Of a stretch of DNA of 64,000 nucleotides, positions 24,001 to 32,422 are shown in pieces. The translations under genes and the position numbers were made by a program. The stretch is from Eubacterium sp. (lineage in GTDB: Bacteria; Bacillota; Clostridia; Lachnospirales; Lachnospiraceae): assembly GCA_017433295.1 (NCBI GenBank), contig JAFRHL010000051.1, forward strand, positions 1 through 64,000. Reading direction: 5' to 3'. How positions within the stretch are numbered: position 1 is the first letter of the stretch; each line of letters starts with the position of its first letter. The notes below the pieces were generated by a model. That model ran no database searches. It was not told where the DNA came from and saw only the letters and a list, made by a program, of their open reading frames with translations.

Positions 24001-25143
24001 GCAGGAAAGAGTGTTGTAGTTTTTGAGACCTGCTGCCAGGAGGAAAAGGAAGTGGCAGTCCATGCCGATATCCAGGATGAAGCCCAGACAGTCCATTATC
24101 CAAAGATTGGGACAACCCTTAATGACAGCCAGACAAAGGACCATGTGGCTGCAGCCGGGGAGATGTTCACCCTGATCGATACCGTAGCTTATCAGAACTT
24201 TGAGCCCGGAAGGAAATATACCATGCAGGGCAGGCTTATGGACCAGGCTACCGGTAAAGCATTCCTGGAGAATGGGAAGGAAGTCACTTCTGAGATTTCC
24301 TTTACCCCGGAAGCCAAAGACGGGACCGTGGTACTGAAATTCATCGTAAGCCGTAAGAACCTGGAATCCGTAAGCCTGGTTGCTTTTGAAAAAGCGATAA
24401 CAGCAGCTGAGGATACTGCAAAGGAGGATCAGGAAAAAGCAGGTACTTCCTCTGAGGAAGCCCAAAAGGAAAATCAGGAACCGACTCTTGTTGCCTCCCA
24501 TGAGGATCTCAAAGATGAGGCCCAGACTGTCCACGTTCCCCATATCGCCACTAACGCTACAGATGCAGGCACAAAGAGCCATACCGGGAAAGCTTCAAAG
24601 ACCGTAACGGTCCAGGATAAGGTGACATATAAGAACCTGATCCCGAAAAAGAAGTATAAACTGACCGGGATCCTGATGGACAAGGCCACTGGCAAAGCAT
24701 TCACAGACAGCAAAGGCAAAACCTTTAGTGCAACGAAGGAGTTTACACCCGATAAAGCGGATGGGAATGTAACCCTGTCCTTTAAGGTCTCCGGAGACCT
24801 TGTCAGTGGAAAGAGCCTTGTTGCTTTTGAACATTTAAGCCTTAACAGCGTGGATGTTGCAGTCCATACGGATATATCTGATAAAGACCAGACTGTGGCT
24901 TACAAGAAAGCGGAGGCTACTATCCAGAAGAAATCAGGAACATCCAGCTCCGGCGGAAACAGCGGCACTTCCGGCAGCAGTGGAAAGAGTTCAGGAAAGA
25001 GTGTCCTGTCCCGTTACCTGCCAAAGACAGGTGACAATAACAATATCGCATTCTGGATCATTGTAATCCTTGCATCCAGTCTGGCACTAGGAGGATGCGT
25101 GACTTATCTGTACCGTAGCAAAAAGAGAAAACCAAATCATTGA
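18049..25143 (+). CDS. Giant LPxTG-anchored surface adhesin with Cna-B/SpaA and VaFE repeats
   Basis: A 2,364-residue surface protein. A signal peptide (about 1-33, ending VYAA) is followed by an acidic linker and a large N-terminal region (about 230-790). SpaA/Cna-B-like domains (about 790-1420) contain KIDKETG and APAGYLIVD. Seven VaFE-type repeats follow, with YTMxGTLMDK, VAFE and DEDQTV motifs, then a Ser/Gly linker, LPKTG (about 2324), a membrane helix and a KKRK tail. Isopeptide or ester cross-links are expected. It probably mediates cell contact and may aid mating. ATG 18049 has AAAGGAG 6 bases upstream, so I prefer it to 18022. Confidence 0.88.
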   Translation: MILKKKVIKVMSGMLAAVTLFTSCLSPVPVYAAGEKTGEELDAYVASLPELTEVADHLYPYEAVSVKELTVTVGDKTDLAGDFSGISFDNKKVKLHFYRAVDDQGKTFSTEKPGTFMATYYAEALLSHNDYRFTRRVIVNEKGGADTVATPASEGTTEGKNGSGNESAKTSSSEKEDEEDGADTASLPEDEYVPEDYVDKSEENDDPADAKEDNQGTAELEESSLNASKADQLSYNILYVKKYGNKDYVNTDTLDYSSMVFPVTVIRGLATYNVKKQKEFEVTNNFIAGMTYSLPVYDVDEKSDYYVAMPDVNLFSRELASYDITVIYNNDYAEKIEGYHYEDKILYIPKNVIEDPQNENPLYEGGPLAVQLNYAFGGLDTDPEGNADFGKTLPVQVLNTKKAVPVNKSIKVDNVFEESVTIPDVVSGKDGYKKEDFSIFLNGMMVPVDDKVWDYEDGDIVIHSSPAIISNINVVYDGKGLVSKALSFLNRLTSAQVSAQANGTRTTTADMKVYKNKDKEVVTLGFDTDKMYVGWRGTFESRVLFAPHVGEDNYNTVKNLKNYDELENSTYYLYGGFTPNHSVSDSDWQWAIESYTIGKNKAEGVGDNLSRNKLIERNEGENSDQKLTIYQWFIKAKNNLEKSVNHFGAGTSWGQDNGSDWYVLESDGGHSNGIGGDTNFAFRVPKKVTGSSVNLVSDENNKGYGSGNPDITFSYDNLDVSNNDIYFAAGCTHFDSTAGGTDDNGNDMNRMYVSCLDLKDDYVVLAFTSAIKSKDNSSQEACAVYKFKITRPISIKKESGNAGISEGNSCYADLSGATYGLYASGEDAASDKDRVGTFTTKADGTTNEVSVSPGTYYVRELAAPKNYAINGEAVKITVTGSSESQIFKMSDPPQNNPLDIVLVKIDKETGKPEPQGAGALAGAQFTVKYFDNENGITNGSPKKTWVFKTDDKGEVHLTDAYKVSGDDLYKNTTGTGALPIGTYSIQETRAPAGYLIVDNSVDVQAVKASGNAETFSAFVTKNVADQVIRGGVQMKKEDAITGSTPQGDADLSGITFEITNASPHSVRVDGKDFAKGAVVKSIVTDAKGIAKTGNKDLPYGDYTIREVKTNSSYLLTDGKAKSFQIREDGKTVEINEAFKDQVVRGDVEVEKLDRETDARVPLGSATHVGTTFEITNKSLHPVYVDGKLYEPGKVCKSIRVEKEKETAKTTGKALPYGSYSIKEVAVGTGYLLTDTKERTFQIREDGKTVSISKDGDVKEPVLNQVKRGDFNFIKVFEDAESNANMNALSHIPFEVISKTTGEKHIIVTDENGQFDSDNGWTSHSKNTNANDAAVDADGKVDESKLTSEAGVWFDTDREGNKAKKVDDTLGALPYDTYVLNELSCKANEGAKLIKNKEFTIRVDKRDISLGTMDDPADRSIGTVAADGKTKDHFGSNDSETIIDTVSYKGLTKGQKYTMKGTLIDKETEEPVVISGKKVTAKESFLAAGSSGTIEMEFVFPKDALKGREVVAFETCETGGKVITAHEDIEDADQTVSYPDIETEAKDGQTESHFGLNDSTTIKDTVKYINLKPGKGYTMTGTLMDKATGKAVLSEGKEITAEKKFTPDKKDGEIELSFEVPAGLLTGKSVVAFERCEQDQMEIAVHTDIKDEDQTVHYPDIGTEAKDSVSHTHYGEGSSEKLVDIVSYVNLEPGKEYTLTGVLMDKETGKALLNGDKEITAEAVFTPEEKDGQVEMDFTFPAEIMKGKAVVAFETCYREKKQIAVHTDIKDEDQTVYYPEIGTEAADDETKTHYGVSSSTKLIDTVTYKNLEPGKEYRMVGTLMDRETGEAILSNGKEIRSEAAFTPEEKDGEMELTFEFPENLLAGKTVVAFESLHLEEREVAVHADISDEAQTVYYPGIGTEAKDEGSQSHYGLNASIKLIDRVTYQNLEPGREYIMKGTLMDKATGEAVLADGKEITAKAAFTPKKRDGELELVFEFPANTLAGKSVVVFETCCQEEKEVAVHADIQDEAQTVHYPKIGTTLNDSQTKDHVAAAGEMFTLIDTVAYQNFEPGRKYTMQGRLMDQATGKAFLENGKEVTSEISFTPEAKDGTVVLKFIVSRKNLESVSLVAFEKAITAAEDTAKEDQEKAGTSSEEAQKENQEPTLVASHEDLKDEAQTVHVPHIATNATDAGTKSHTGKASKTVTVQDKVTYKNLIPKKKYKLTGILMDKATGKAFTDSKGKTFSATKEFTPDKADGNVTLSFKVSGDLVSGKSLVAFEHLSLNSVDVAVHTDISDKDQTVAYKKAEATIQKKSGTSSSGGNSGTSGSSGKSSGKSVLSRYLPKTGDNNNIAFWIIVILASSLALGGCVTYLYRSKKRKPNH
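22318..24900 (+). repeat. 360-bp tandem VaFE-type repeats
   Basis: Repeat units start at 22318, 22678, 23038, 23398, 23758 and 24118, exactly 360 bp (120 codons) apart, with a seventh at about 24556 after an Ala/Glu-rich insertion. Exact spacing over five intervals suggests unequal crossing-over or gene conversion keeps the length constant, although the units differ clearly in sequence. Confidence 0.85.
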
Positions 25144-25180
25144 TGTGACAAGATGGACATAGTATAGCCATGATCATTAA

Positions 25181-25234
25181 AGCAGCCCCAGGGAATCCCG
25201 GACCTTTAAACGGGTTTTCCACAGGCTGCTTTTC
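25181..25234 (+). terminator. Terminator after the adhesin gene
   Basis: AGCAGCC (25181-25187) pairs with GGCTGCT (25224-25230), with CCCG/CGGG inside, followed by TTTTC. Confidence 0.65.
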
Positions 25235-25284
25235 TGATTGACGGCAGTCACACAGTCAGTAAAAACAGATGGAGGAAAGAAAAA

Positions 25285-25533
25285 ATGACCGAACCATATA
25301 TCCTGATAGACGGAATCAAATACAGTGCTTACAGACCCAGGGACTGCCGTTACTGCTATTTCTGGGAAGGGAAGAAAGAGGGATGCAACCAGAAGGAATG
25401 CTATTACCTGTTAAAGGAGGAGGCTTCAAAGAAAGCAAAGACCCCTCCGGAACCGGGCAGATGCCCCGGCTGTCCCTATGGGCGGGTACACAAATGTATC
25501 GGTTACTGTACAGCAAAGCTCCTTTTAAGGTAA
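25285..25533 (+). CDS. Small cysteine-rich protein
   Basis: An 82-residue protein with nine cysteines, including CRYC (21-24), a CNQKEC pair, CPGC (60-63) and two more near the end. The pattern suggests one or two zinc sites. GGAGG precedes ATG 25285. It starts the gene group leading into the PcfB/VirD4 region, so it may belong to the transfer operon. Family not recognised. Confidence 0.65.
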   Translation: MTEPYILIDGIKYSAYRPRDCRYCYFWEGKKEGCNQKECYYLLKEEASKKAKTPPEPGRCPGCPYGRVHKCIGYCTAKLLLR

Positions 25534-25583
25534 TTGAAGATCATTCATCCCTCATCTGACCGGAAAGGGAGGTGAAGAAGGGA

Positions 25584-26144
25584 TTGCAGGAAGAAACGAC
25601 CAATAAGACCATCAACCTATATATCAAAGGCGGAAAGATCTCTGCCAGTATCCTGAAGGTGGCCATAAGAAAATACCTTGGACATCTGGAAAAGCAGATA
25701 AAAAAAGAACAGGACCGCATGCAGCTTACAAAAAACGAAAAGATCAAAGCCAAAGCCAGGGCTAAGGCTGAAAAAAAGCTGAAGCAGAAGCAGCCCCATG
25801 GGAAACAGTCCATGAAAAACCTGATGAGCTATGGGGACCAGCTGACCAATATCAAGATCACGGACAACAATATTCGTTCTTTTGACCGTGTAGCCAGAAA
25901 GTACAGTATCGACTACAGCCTGAAAAAAGATCACAGCGTTGATCCCCCCAATTACATGGTCTTCTTTAAGGCAAAGGATGTAGATGTGATGACGGCAGCA
26001 TTTAAGGAATATGCAGGTGTCTCATTAAAAAAGTCCAAAAAGCCATCCCTGAGACAGAAACTGGTTAAGACCATGCAGAAAGCCAAAGGCCAGCACAGGC
26101 AGAGGCAGAGGGTCAGCCAGAAAGACAGGGGGCAGGTACGATGA
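25584..26144 (+). CDS. PcfB-family (DUF3801) conjugation protein
   Basis: A 186-residue protein of the PcfB family. The N-terminus QEETTNKTINLYIKGGKISA is typical (commonly starting MQEEV-x-NRT). A basic Lys/Arg-rich middle part and a globular segment (NIKITDNNIRSFDRVARKYS, PPNYMVFFKAKDVDVMTAAF) follow. PcfB of pCF10 works with the relaxosome and coupling protein. I chose TTG 25584, 9 bases after GGAGGTG, because the alternative GTG at 25572 lies within that ribosome site. It overlaps the virD4 start by 4 bases. Confidence 0.78.
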   Translation: MQEETTNKTINLYIKGGKISASILKVAIRKYLGHLEKQIKKEQDRMQLTKNEKIKAKARAKAEKKLKQKQPHGKQSMKNLMSYGDQLTNIKITDNNIRSFDRVARKYSIDYSLKKDHSVDPPNYMVFFKAKDVDVMTAAFKEYAGVSLKKSKKPSLRQKLVKTMQKAKGQHRQRQRVSQKDRGQVR

Positions 26145-26820
26145 AGAAAATAGTACATTCCAGGAAATATCCCAGGGCTGGCCCGGCCAGACGCAGAAAA
26201 AGAAAAGGCAGACAGCTGGGAGCAGGACGGTTAATGAAGGAAAGGGGAAAGAAACTCCTGACAAAGATTACGGGCCTGGCCAGGGAGAAATGGAGCCGGC
26301 TTGATGTAAAAAAGCTTCTGCTTTCCAATCTCCCATACCTGGCTGTCTTCTATGCCGTAGATAAGTGTTCCTGGCTGTATGGATACTGCGCCGGTAAGAC
26401 GGCCCTGGAAAAACTGATCACCATGGTCATGTATTTAGAGCTTGCCTTTAAAAGCCCCTGGCTAAGCCTTAAGATCAAGGATATCTTAACCGGCATTGCG
26501 GGGGCTGCCCTGGTAAAAGGCTTTTTGTATTACCGGAGGAAACAGGCAAAAAAGTTCCGACCCGGGCAGGAATACGGCTCTGCCAGGTGGGGAACCCCAA
26601 AGGACATTGAACCTTTTATCGACCCGGTCTTTGAGAATAACATCATTCTCACCCAGACCGAACGGCTCACTATGAGCAGCAGACCGAAGCTGCCGAAAAA
26701 CGCCAGGAATAAAAACGTTATCGTGATCGGAGGTTCCGGCTCCGGTAAGACAAGGTTTTACGTGAAGCCGAACCTGATGCAGATGCCCAGGAAGGTATCC
26801 TACGTGGTCACCGATCCGAA
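26141..26820 (+). pseudogene. virD4: virD4/traG coupling protein gene, 5' part, split by an insertion
   Basis: The frame encodes about 226 residues of a VirD4/TraG-type coupling ATPase: a basic N-terminus, two membrane segments (about 62-82 and 110-132), the conserved EYGSARWGTPKDIEPFIDP, TQTERLTMSSRPKLPKNARN, and Walker A GGSGSGKT (197-204). It breaks at YVVTDP, where the family continues KGT. The insertion adds only two codons before a stop. The rest of the gene resumes at 41465. Joining the flanks at CCGAA restores TDPKGTIIVECGKMLEKEGY. The coupling protein normally feeds the relaxase-DNA complex to the channel. Confidence 0.9.
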
Positions 26821-26875
26821 CTGTTAAACTATGCTAAGATAGAAAATGTGGAATTTGCATAAGGTTTTCCGTTAA

Positions 26876-29203
<2,328 letters not shown>

Positions 29204-29291
29204 GGCAAAAATCCAGATCATGATTTAGAAAAATTGTAATGCTCTGGTGAAGATAAAAAAGTATCACGAAAGAAAGGAGACGAAAGAGGTC

Positions 29292-29585
29292 ATGCTAAAC
29301 AGCACATTAAAAGAGATGGTGGACTTAATTATCCATGAACGGATGCAGAATGCATTCAGCCAGATCAAACTGGCTCCGGAGGATTATGATGGGGCAGAAC
29401 AGGGCTACCTCAAAGTAATGGACACACTTCCGCCGGAACAGGAAAAGGCGATCAAGACATATTGTGATATGGTCTTTGTAAGCGGAGCCAGGACGGAGGA
29501 GTTTTACTACCGTCAGGGATTAAAGGACGGAATTAACCTGAAACATACCATGAAAAAAGTCCTGAGATCATTATCCGAGAGCTGA
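29292..29585 (+). CDS. Hypothetical protein of the mobilizable element
   Basis: A 97-residue mostly helical protein (LKEMVDLIIHERMQNAF, YYRQGLKDGINLKHTMKKV). Its ribosome site is GAAAGGAG. It follows the recombinase by 88 bases and ends just before a terminator. The pattern resembles small helical proteins common in Clostridia elements, but I cannot name the family. Confidence 0.6.
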   Translation: MLNSTLKEMVDLIIHERMQNAFSQIKLAPEDYDGAEQGYLKVMDTLPPEQEKAIKTYCDMVFVSGARTEEFYYRQGLKDGINLKHTMKKVLRSLSES

Positions 29586-29622
29586 AAACAGACATAAACT
29601 AAATATGATGATAGCAATAATA

Positions 29623-29659
29623 ATGAGCATGAGCCGCAACAGGCTGATGCTCATTTTTT
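29623..29659 (+). terminator. Terminator after the recombinase gene group
   Basis: ATGAGCATGAGCC (29623-29635) pairs with GGCTGATGCTCAT (29642-29654), followed by TTTTTG. Confidence 0.8.
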
Positions 29660-29689
29660 GTGGAATACCGATGGAAGGAGTGGGATTAT

Positions 29690-30097
29690 ATGAATAAAGT
29701 ATTTTTGATCGGACGATTGACCAGAAACCCGGAGGTGAAGTATGCAGGCAAAGACAATAACATGGCAGTAGCGAGGTATACGCTGGCAGTAAACCGTAGA
29801 TACAGGAAAGACGGGGAACAGGAAGCGGACTTTATCCCCTGCGTTGTCTTTTCAAAAGGAGCTGAGTTCGCCCAGAAGTATCTGCGGAAGGGAATGAAGA
29901 TCGCAGTGTCAGGCAGGATCAGCACCGGAAGTTATAAGGACAAAGACAGAAAAACAATCTACACCACGGATGTGATCGTAGAGGAACATGAATTCGCAGA
30001 GAGTGCCAGGGAGAAAGAAAGCACCGGGAAGGAAGACAAAGCCCAAGACGAGGGATTCATGGATGTTCCTTCAGATGAGGAGCTGCCTTTTGAGTAG
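29690..30097 (+). CDS. ssb: Single-stranded DNA-binding protein
   Basis: A 135-residue SSB with the OB-fold core (KVFLIGRLTRNPEVKYAGKD, ARYTLAVNRRYRK, DFIPCVVFSKGAEFAQKYL) and an acidic tail ending DEELPFE, like the SSB tail that recruits partner proteins. It would protect single strands during transfer or replication of the mobilizable element. GGAAGGAG is 9 bases upstream of ATG 29690. A separate terminator-promoter interval precedes it. Confidence 0.93.
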   Translation: MNKVFLIGRLTRNPEVKYAGKDNNMAVARYTLAVNRRYRKDGEQEADFIPCVVFSKGAEFAQKYLRKGMKIAVSGRISTGSYKDKDRKTIYTTDVIVEEHEFAESAREKESTGKEDKAQDEGFMDVPSDEELPFE

Positions 30098-30239
30098 ATT
30101 CCTCATTGATAGTGAAGTTCAGATAACAATGAGTCTTCATTTAATAGAAACAGGCAAGAATCCCTTTATAGTTCAGAACTACAGGAGCTGTCCTTATCAT
30201 TATATAGACAGCTCTTGAGTTGAGAGTGTGAGGAGGAAG

Positions 30240-30548
30240 ATGGATAAGAGACAAGTTACTAAGGCAGAGAAGGAAACAATCCTTTTAACATCGGAAGCTG
30301 ATGATGTGTGGAGCATTTTTACTTACAATAGCAGACTGAAGAAAAGACTGAGAGAATTTGCGGCTCAACACCCGGATATTTGTAAGCTGACACATGAGGA
30401 CAGGGAACTGGGCAGTGTTATATATAGAGTCCAGAAATCCCGGCTCTCGATCCGGCTGACTGCGCCGTATAGTGAGGCCAGGAGAAAAGCTGCAAGTGAG
30501 TATGCGAAGAAGAACAATAATTTCAGTACATCCATTCAGCATGATTAA
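30240..30548 (+). CDS. Hypothetical protein next to ssb
   Basis: A 102-residue basic protein with VWSIFTYNSRLKKRLREFA and SRLSIRLTAPYSEARRKAAS. The second half, rich in arginine and lysine, suggests nucleic-acid contact. GAGGAGGAAG precedes ATG 30240. Its stop overlaps the start of a 30-codon frame. Similar small proteins are frequent in Lachnospiraceae elements; function unknown. Confidence 0.6.
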   Translation: MDKRQVTKAEKETILLTSEADDVWSIFTYNSRLKKRLREFAAQHPDICKLTHEDRELGSVIYRVQKSRLSIRLTAPYSEARRKAASEYAKKNNNFSTSIQHD

Positions 30549-30633
30549 ATTCACAGGGTCCGAAGATAAAATTGTCAGGATGCCGAGCCGATTATCAGAT
30601 AAGTTATCAGATAAGCTTTCAGATAAAAAATGA
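30541..30633 (+). CDS. Small frame with tandem SDKL repeats, probably a gene remnant
   Basis: A 30-residue frame ending RLSDKLSDKLSDKK. The DNA has a 12-bp unit repeated three times (30592-30627, TTATCAGATAAG twice then CTTTCAGATAAA). Such LSDKLSDK runs occur near the winged-helix ends of AlbA_2-type proteins, so this may be a relic or a short peptide gene. It overlaps the end of the preceding gene. Confidence 0.35.
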   Translation: MIKFTGSEDKIVRMPSRLSDKLSDKLSDKK

Positions 30634-30925
30634 CACTCAAACAGACTGACAAAACCGGCTGAATGCCGGAAGGGACCGTCTGTGGGAAGGCAAGAAAGTC
30701 TGAAAAGCCGGATTAACCAAAATCAGGTAATAATCTGGAATATACCCAGAAGAGGATGGACCCCTCCTCTATAGGAGGGGGAGAGTTAAATAAACTCAGG
30801 AGGGGCCTAATCCTCTTCTGAGTAGCCTCCGGCGGATGCCAGGGTTGCGCAAGGGTAAGTGTCAGCAAAGCTGACGCGCAGCCCGGCGCAAGTCTGGCAT
30901 AGGCCGGACTTGAATATCTCGAAAA
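30634..30925 (+). other. Non-coding region with competing hairpins
   Basis: CAGAAGAGGAT (about 30750) and ATCCTCTTCTG (about 30810) pair perfectly. Between them CCCCTCCT can pair with either of two downstream GGAGGGG copies, so two structures compete. Further on are a perfect GTCAGC-AAA-GCTGAC hairpin and a CAAGTCTGG/CCGGACTTG hairpin (about 30888-30912). It may be a regulatory leader or a structured RNA. No gene seen. Confidence 0.45.
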
Positions 30926-30929
30926 TTTG

Positions 30930-30958
30930 TTGCTTTCAGGTGGGGATTCTGCTATAAT
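30930..30958 (+). promoter_or_regulatory. Promoter of the PD-(D/E)XK nuclease gene
   Basis: TTGCTT (30930-30935), a 17-base spacer and TATAAT (30953-30958), about 100 bases before the gene. Confidence 0.6.
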
Positions 30959-31058
30959 TTGTTAGTATCTTTATGCTCACGTGCAGAGGTAAAGAATCTG
31001 CGCTGGCAGGCCGATACATGAATGAATGCGGCAGTTTGCCGAAGGAGATAGATTGCCG

Positions 31059-31955
31059 ATGACGGAACAGGAAATACTACAACAGATGGAAGCGTTGCAG
31101 GAAAAGCTCAATGAGATACGAGCGGGAAAAGCTGCCTTATCTGTGGGCACATCCATAACGGAGGCGGAAAAGGAAAAACAGCATCAGGAAGACCTTCAAC
31201 GGCTCAGAGGCTTGCGCTTGATTGATGACGATTTTATGAACGCATGCTTTGACGGATATACTGATGGAGCGGAGCTTCTGCTTAGGATTATCCTGAACAA
31301 GCCGGATCTTCGTGTTAAAAGCGTTAAGACGCAGCGAAGGATGAAAAACCTGATCGGAAGGGATATCTGCTTGGATATTGACGCGGATGATGATGCCGGG
31401 AAAGAATACAACATTGAAGTACAGAGAGCCGAAAAGGGAGCGGATAGAAAACGGGCAAGATATCACTCCAGTATTCTTGATGCGCATCTGCTTCATCCGG
31501 GAGATGATTTCAGCAATCTGCCGGAAACCTTTGTGATTTTCATCACTGAGAATGATGTGATTGGAAAAGGGAAACCTATTTATAGGATAGATAGACGGAT
31601 AGATGATACAGATGAACTGTTTGGTGACGGTGAGCATATCATCTATGTAAACGGTGCAGCCAAGGACGCATCTACAGAACTTGGAAAACTGATGCACGAT
31701 TTCTTCTGCACAGACCCAGACGATATGCATTACAAAGAATTAGCTGATAAGGTTCGTTATTTCAAGGAAGACGAGAAGGGAGTGGCGGCTATGTGTAAGG
31801 TTATGGAAGATATGAGGAAGGAATCTAAATGGGAGCAGATTGTTGCCAGTGTACTTCGGTGGCTTGCTATGGGATTATCATATGAGCAGATTGCCAAAGG
31901 CGAAGGCATAACGCTTGAGCAGGTTCACGAGATAGCGGGTATGAAAAAAGCTTGA
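31059..31955 (+). CDS. PD-(D/E)XK nuclease family transposase-like protein (Rpn-like)
   Basis: A 298-residue protein of the PDDEXK nuclease/transposase family common in gut Clostridia. A coiled-coil start is followed by DDDFMNACFDGYTDGAELLL, then DICLDIDADDD and YNIEVQRAEKGADRKRARYH, giving D and E-x-Q catalytic residues. The end LRWLAMGLSYEQIAKGEGIT looks like a helix-turn-helix. Such proteins can promote recombination and are often mobile by themselves. GAAGGAG lies upstream of ATG 31059, behind its own promoter. Confidence 0.8.
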   Translation: MTEQEILQQMEALQEKLNEIRAGKAALSVGTSITEAEKEKQHQEDLQRLRGLRLIDDDFMNACFDGYTDGAELLLRIILNKPDLRVKSVKTQRRMKNLIGRDICLDIDADDDAGKEYNIEVQRAEKGADRKRARYHSSILDAHLLHPGDDFSNLPETFVIFITENDVIGKGKPIYRIDRRIDDTDELFGDGEHIIYVNGAAKDASTELGKLMHDFFCTDPDDMHYKELADKVRYFKEDEKGVAAMCKVMEDMRKESKWEQIVASVLRWLAMGLSYEQIAKGEGITLEQVHEIAGMKKA

Positions 31956-31962
31956 GTCAGGA

Positions 31963-32148
31963 GTGGCGGCCATGTGTAAAGTGATGGAAGATATGAGAAA
32001 TGAAAACACAAAGCAAGTCATGGAAAGTAATATCCGGAGTATTATGAAGAATTTAAAACTTACGGTTGAGCAAGCTATGGATGCATTGAGCGTACCTCAG
32101 GCACAGAGGGAAATGTATGCCGGACTCGTAGGAAAGAAACCACAGTAA
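31963..32148 (+). pseudogene. Leftover C-terminal tail of a second PD-(D/E)XK protein
   Basis: A 61-codon frame starting VAAMCKVMEDMRNE, almost identical to an internal part of the preceding gene (VAAMCKVMEDMRKE, near 31783-31822), then continuing with a different tail (SIMKNLKLTVEQAMDALSVP) typical of other family members. The DNA repeats about 40 bases between the two places. This is the end of a related gene whose body was lost, or an alternative tail left by recombination. Confidence 0.65.
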
Positions 32149-32246
32149 AGATTCAGAGTGCACTGTGACGATGAGCACAGTCAAAATTCATCAGAAGAAT
32201 TTTACGGAAAGGGACTTGACAGACATGCGGAAATCGGACACACTTA

Positions 32247-32271
32247 ATCGCATCGCATCGCATCGCATCGC
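32247..32271 (+). repeat. Pentanucleotide microsatellite (ATCGC)5
   Basis: Five perfect tandem ATCGC units, about 150 bases upstream of the secreted Ig-like protein gene and upstream of its leader hairpin. Short tandem repeats change length by slippage, so expression switching is possible. Confidence 0.85.
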
Positions 32272-32339
32272 ATGGGCTAACTGCGCTTTTTTTGCGTCTT
32301 GCGAGGCGCTTGAAACTGAATACAACATTCGTGATGGAT

Positions 32340-32392
32340 AACCGTCGGACTTGATGGGGTTATTATACCCTGTTAGGTTCGGCGGTTTTTTC
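32340..32392 (+). terminator. Leader terminator before the secreted protein gene
   Basis: AACCGTCGGAC (32340-32350) pairs with GTTCGGCGGTT (32377-32387), using two wobbles, followed by TTTTTC. The coding region starts 30 bases later. Confidence 0.6.
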
Positions 32393-32422
32393 ATACAAAA
32401 ATTATTTCAAGGAGGAACACAA

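Noticed and set aside
20806-24834. Many long frames on the - strand under the adhesin gene
   Set aside because: They follow the 360-bp repeats and high-GC codons of the real gene; their translations show no family pattern.
22318-24900. CRISPR-like regular repeats
   Set aside because: The regular 360-bp spacing is protein-coding VaFE repeats, not short direct repeats with spacers.
30592-30627. 12-bp tandem repeat as an origin iteron
   Set aside because: The repeat is in frame and encodes SDKL units, so a coding explanation is simpler; only three copies.
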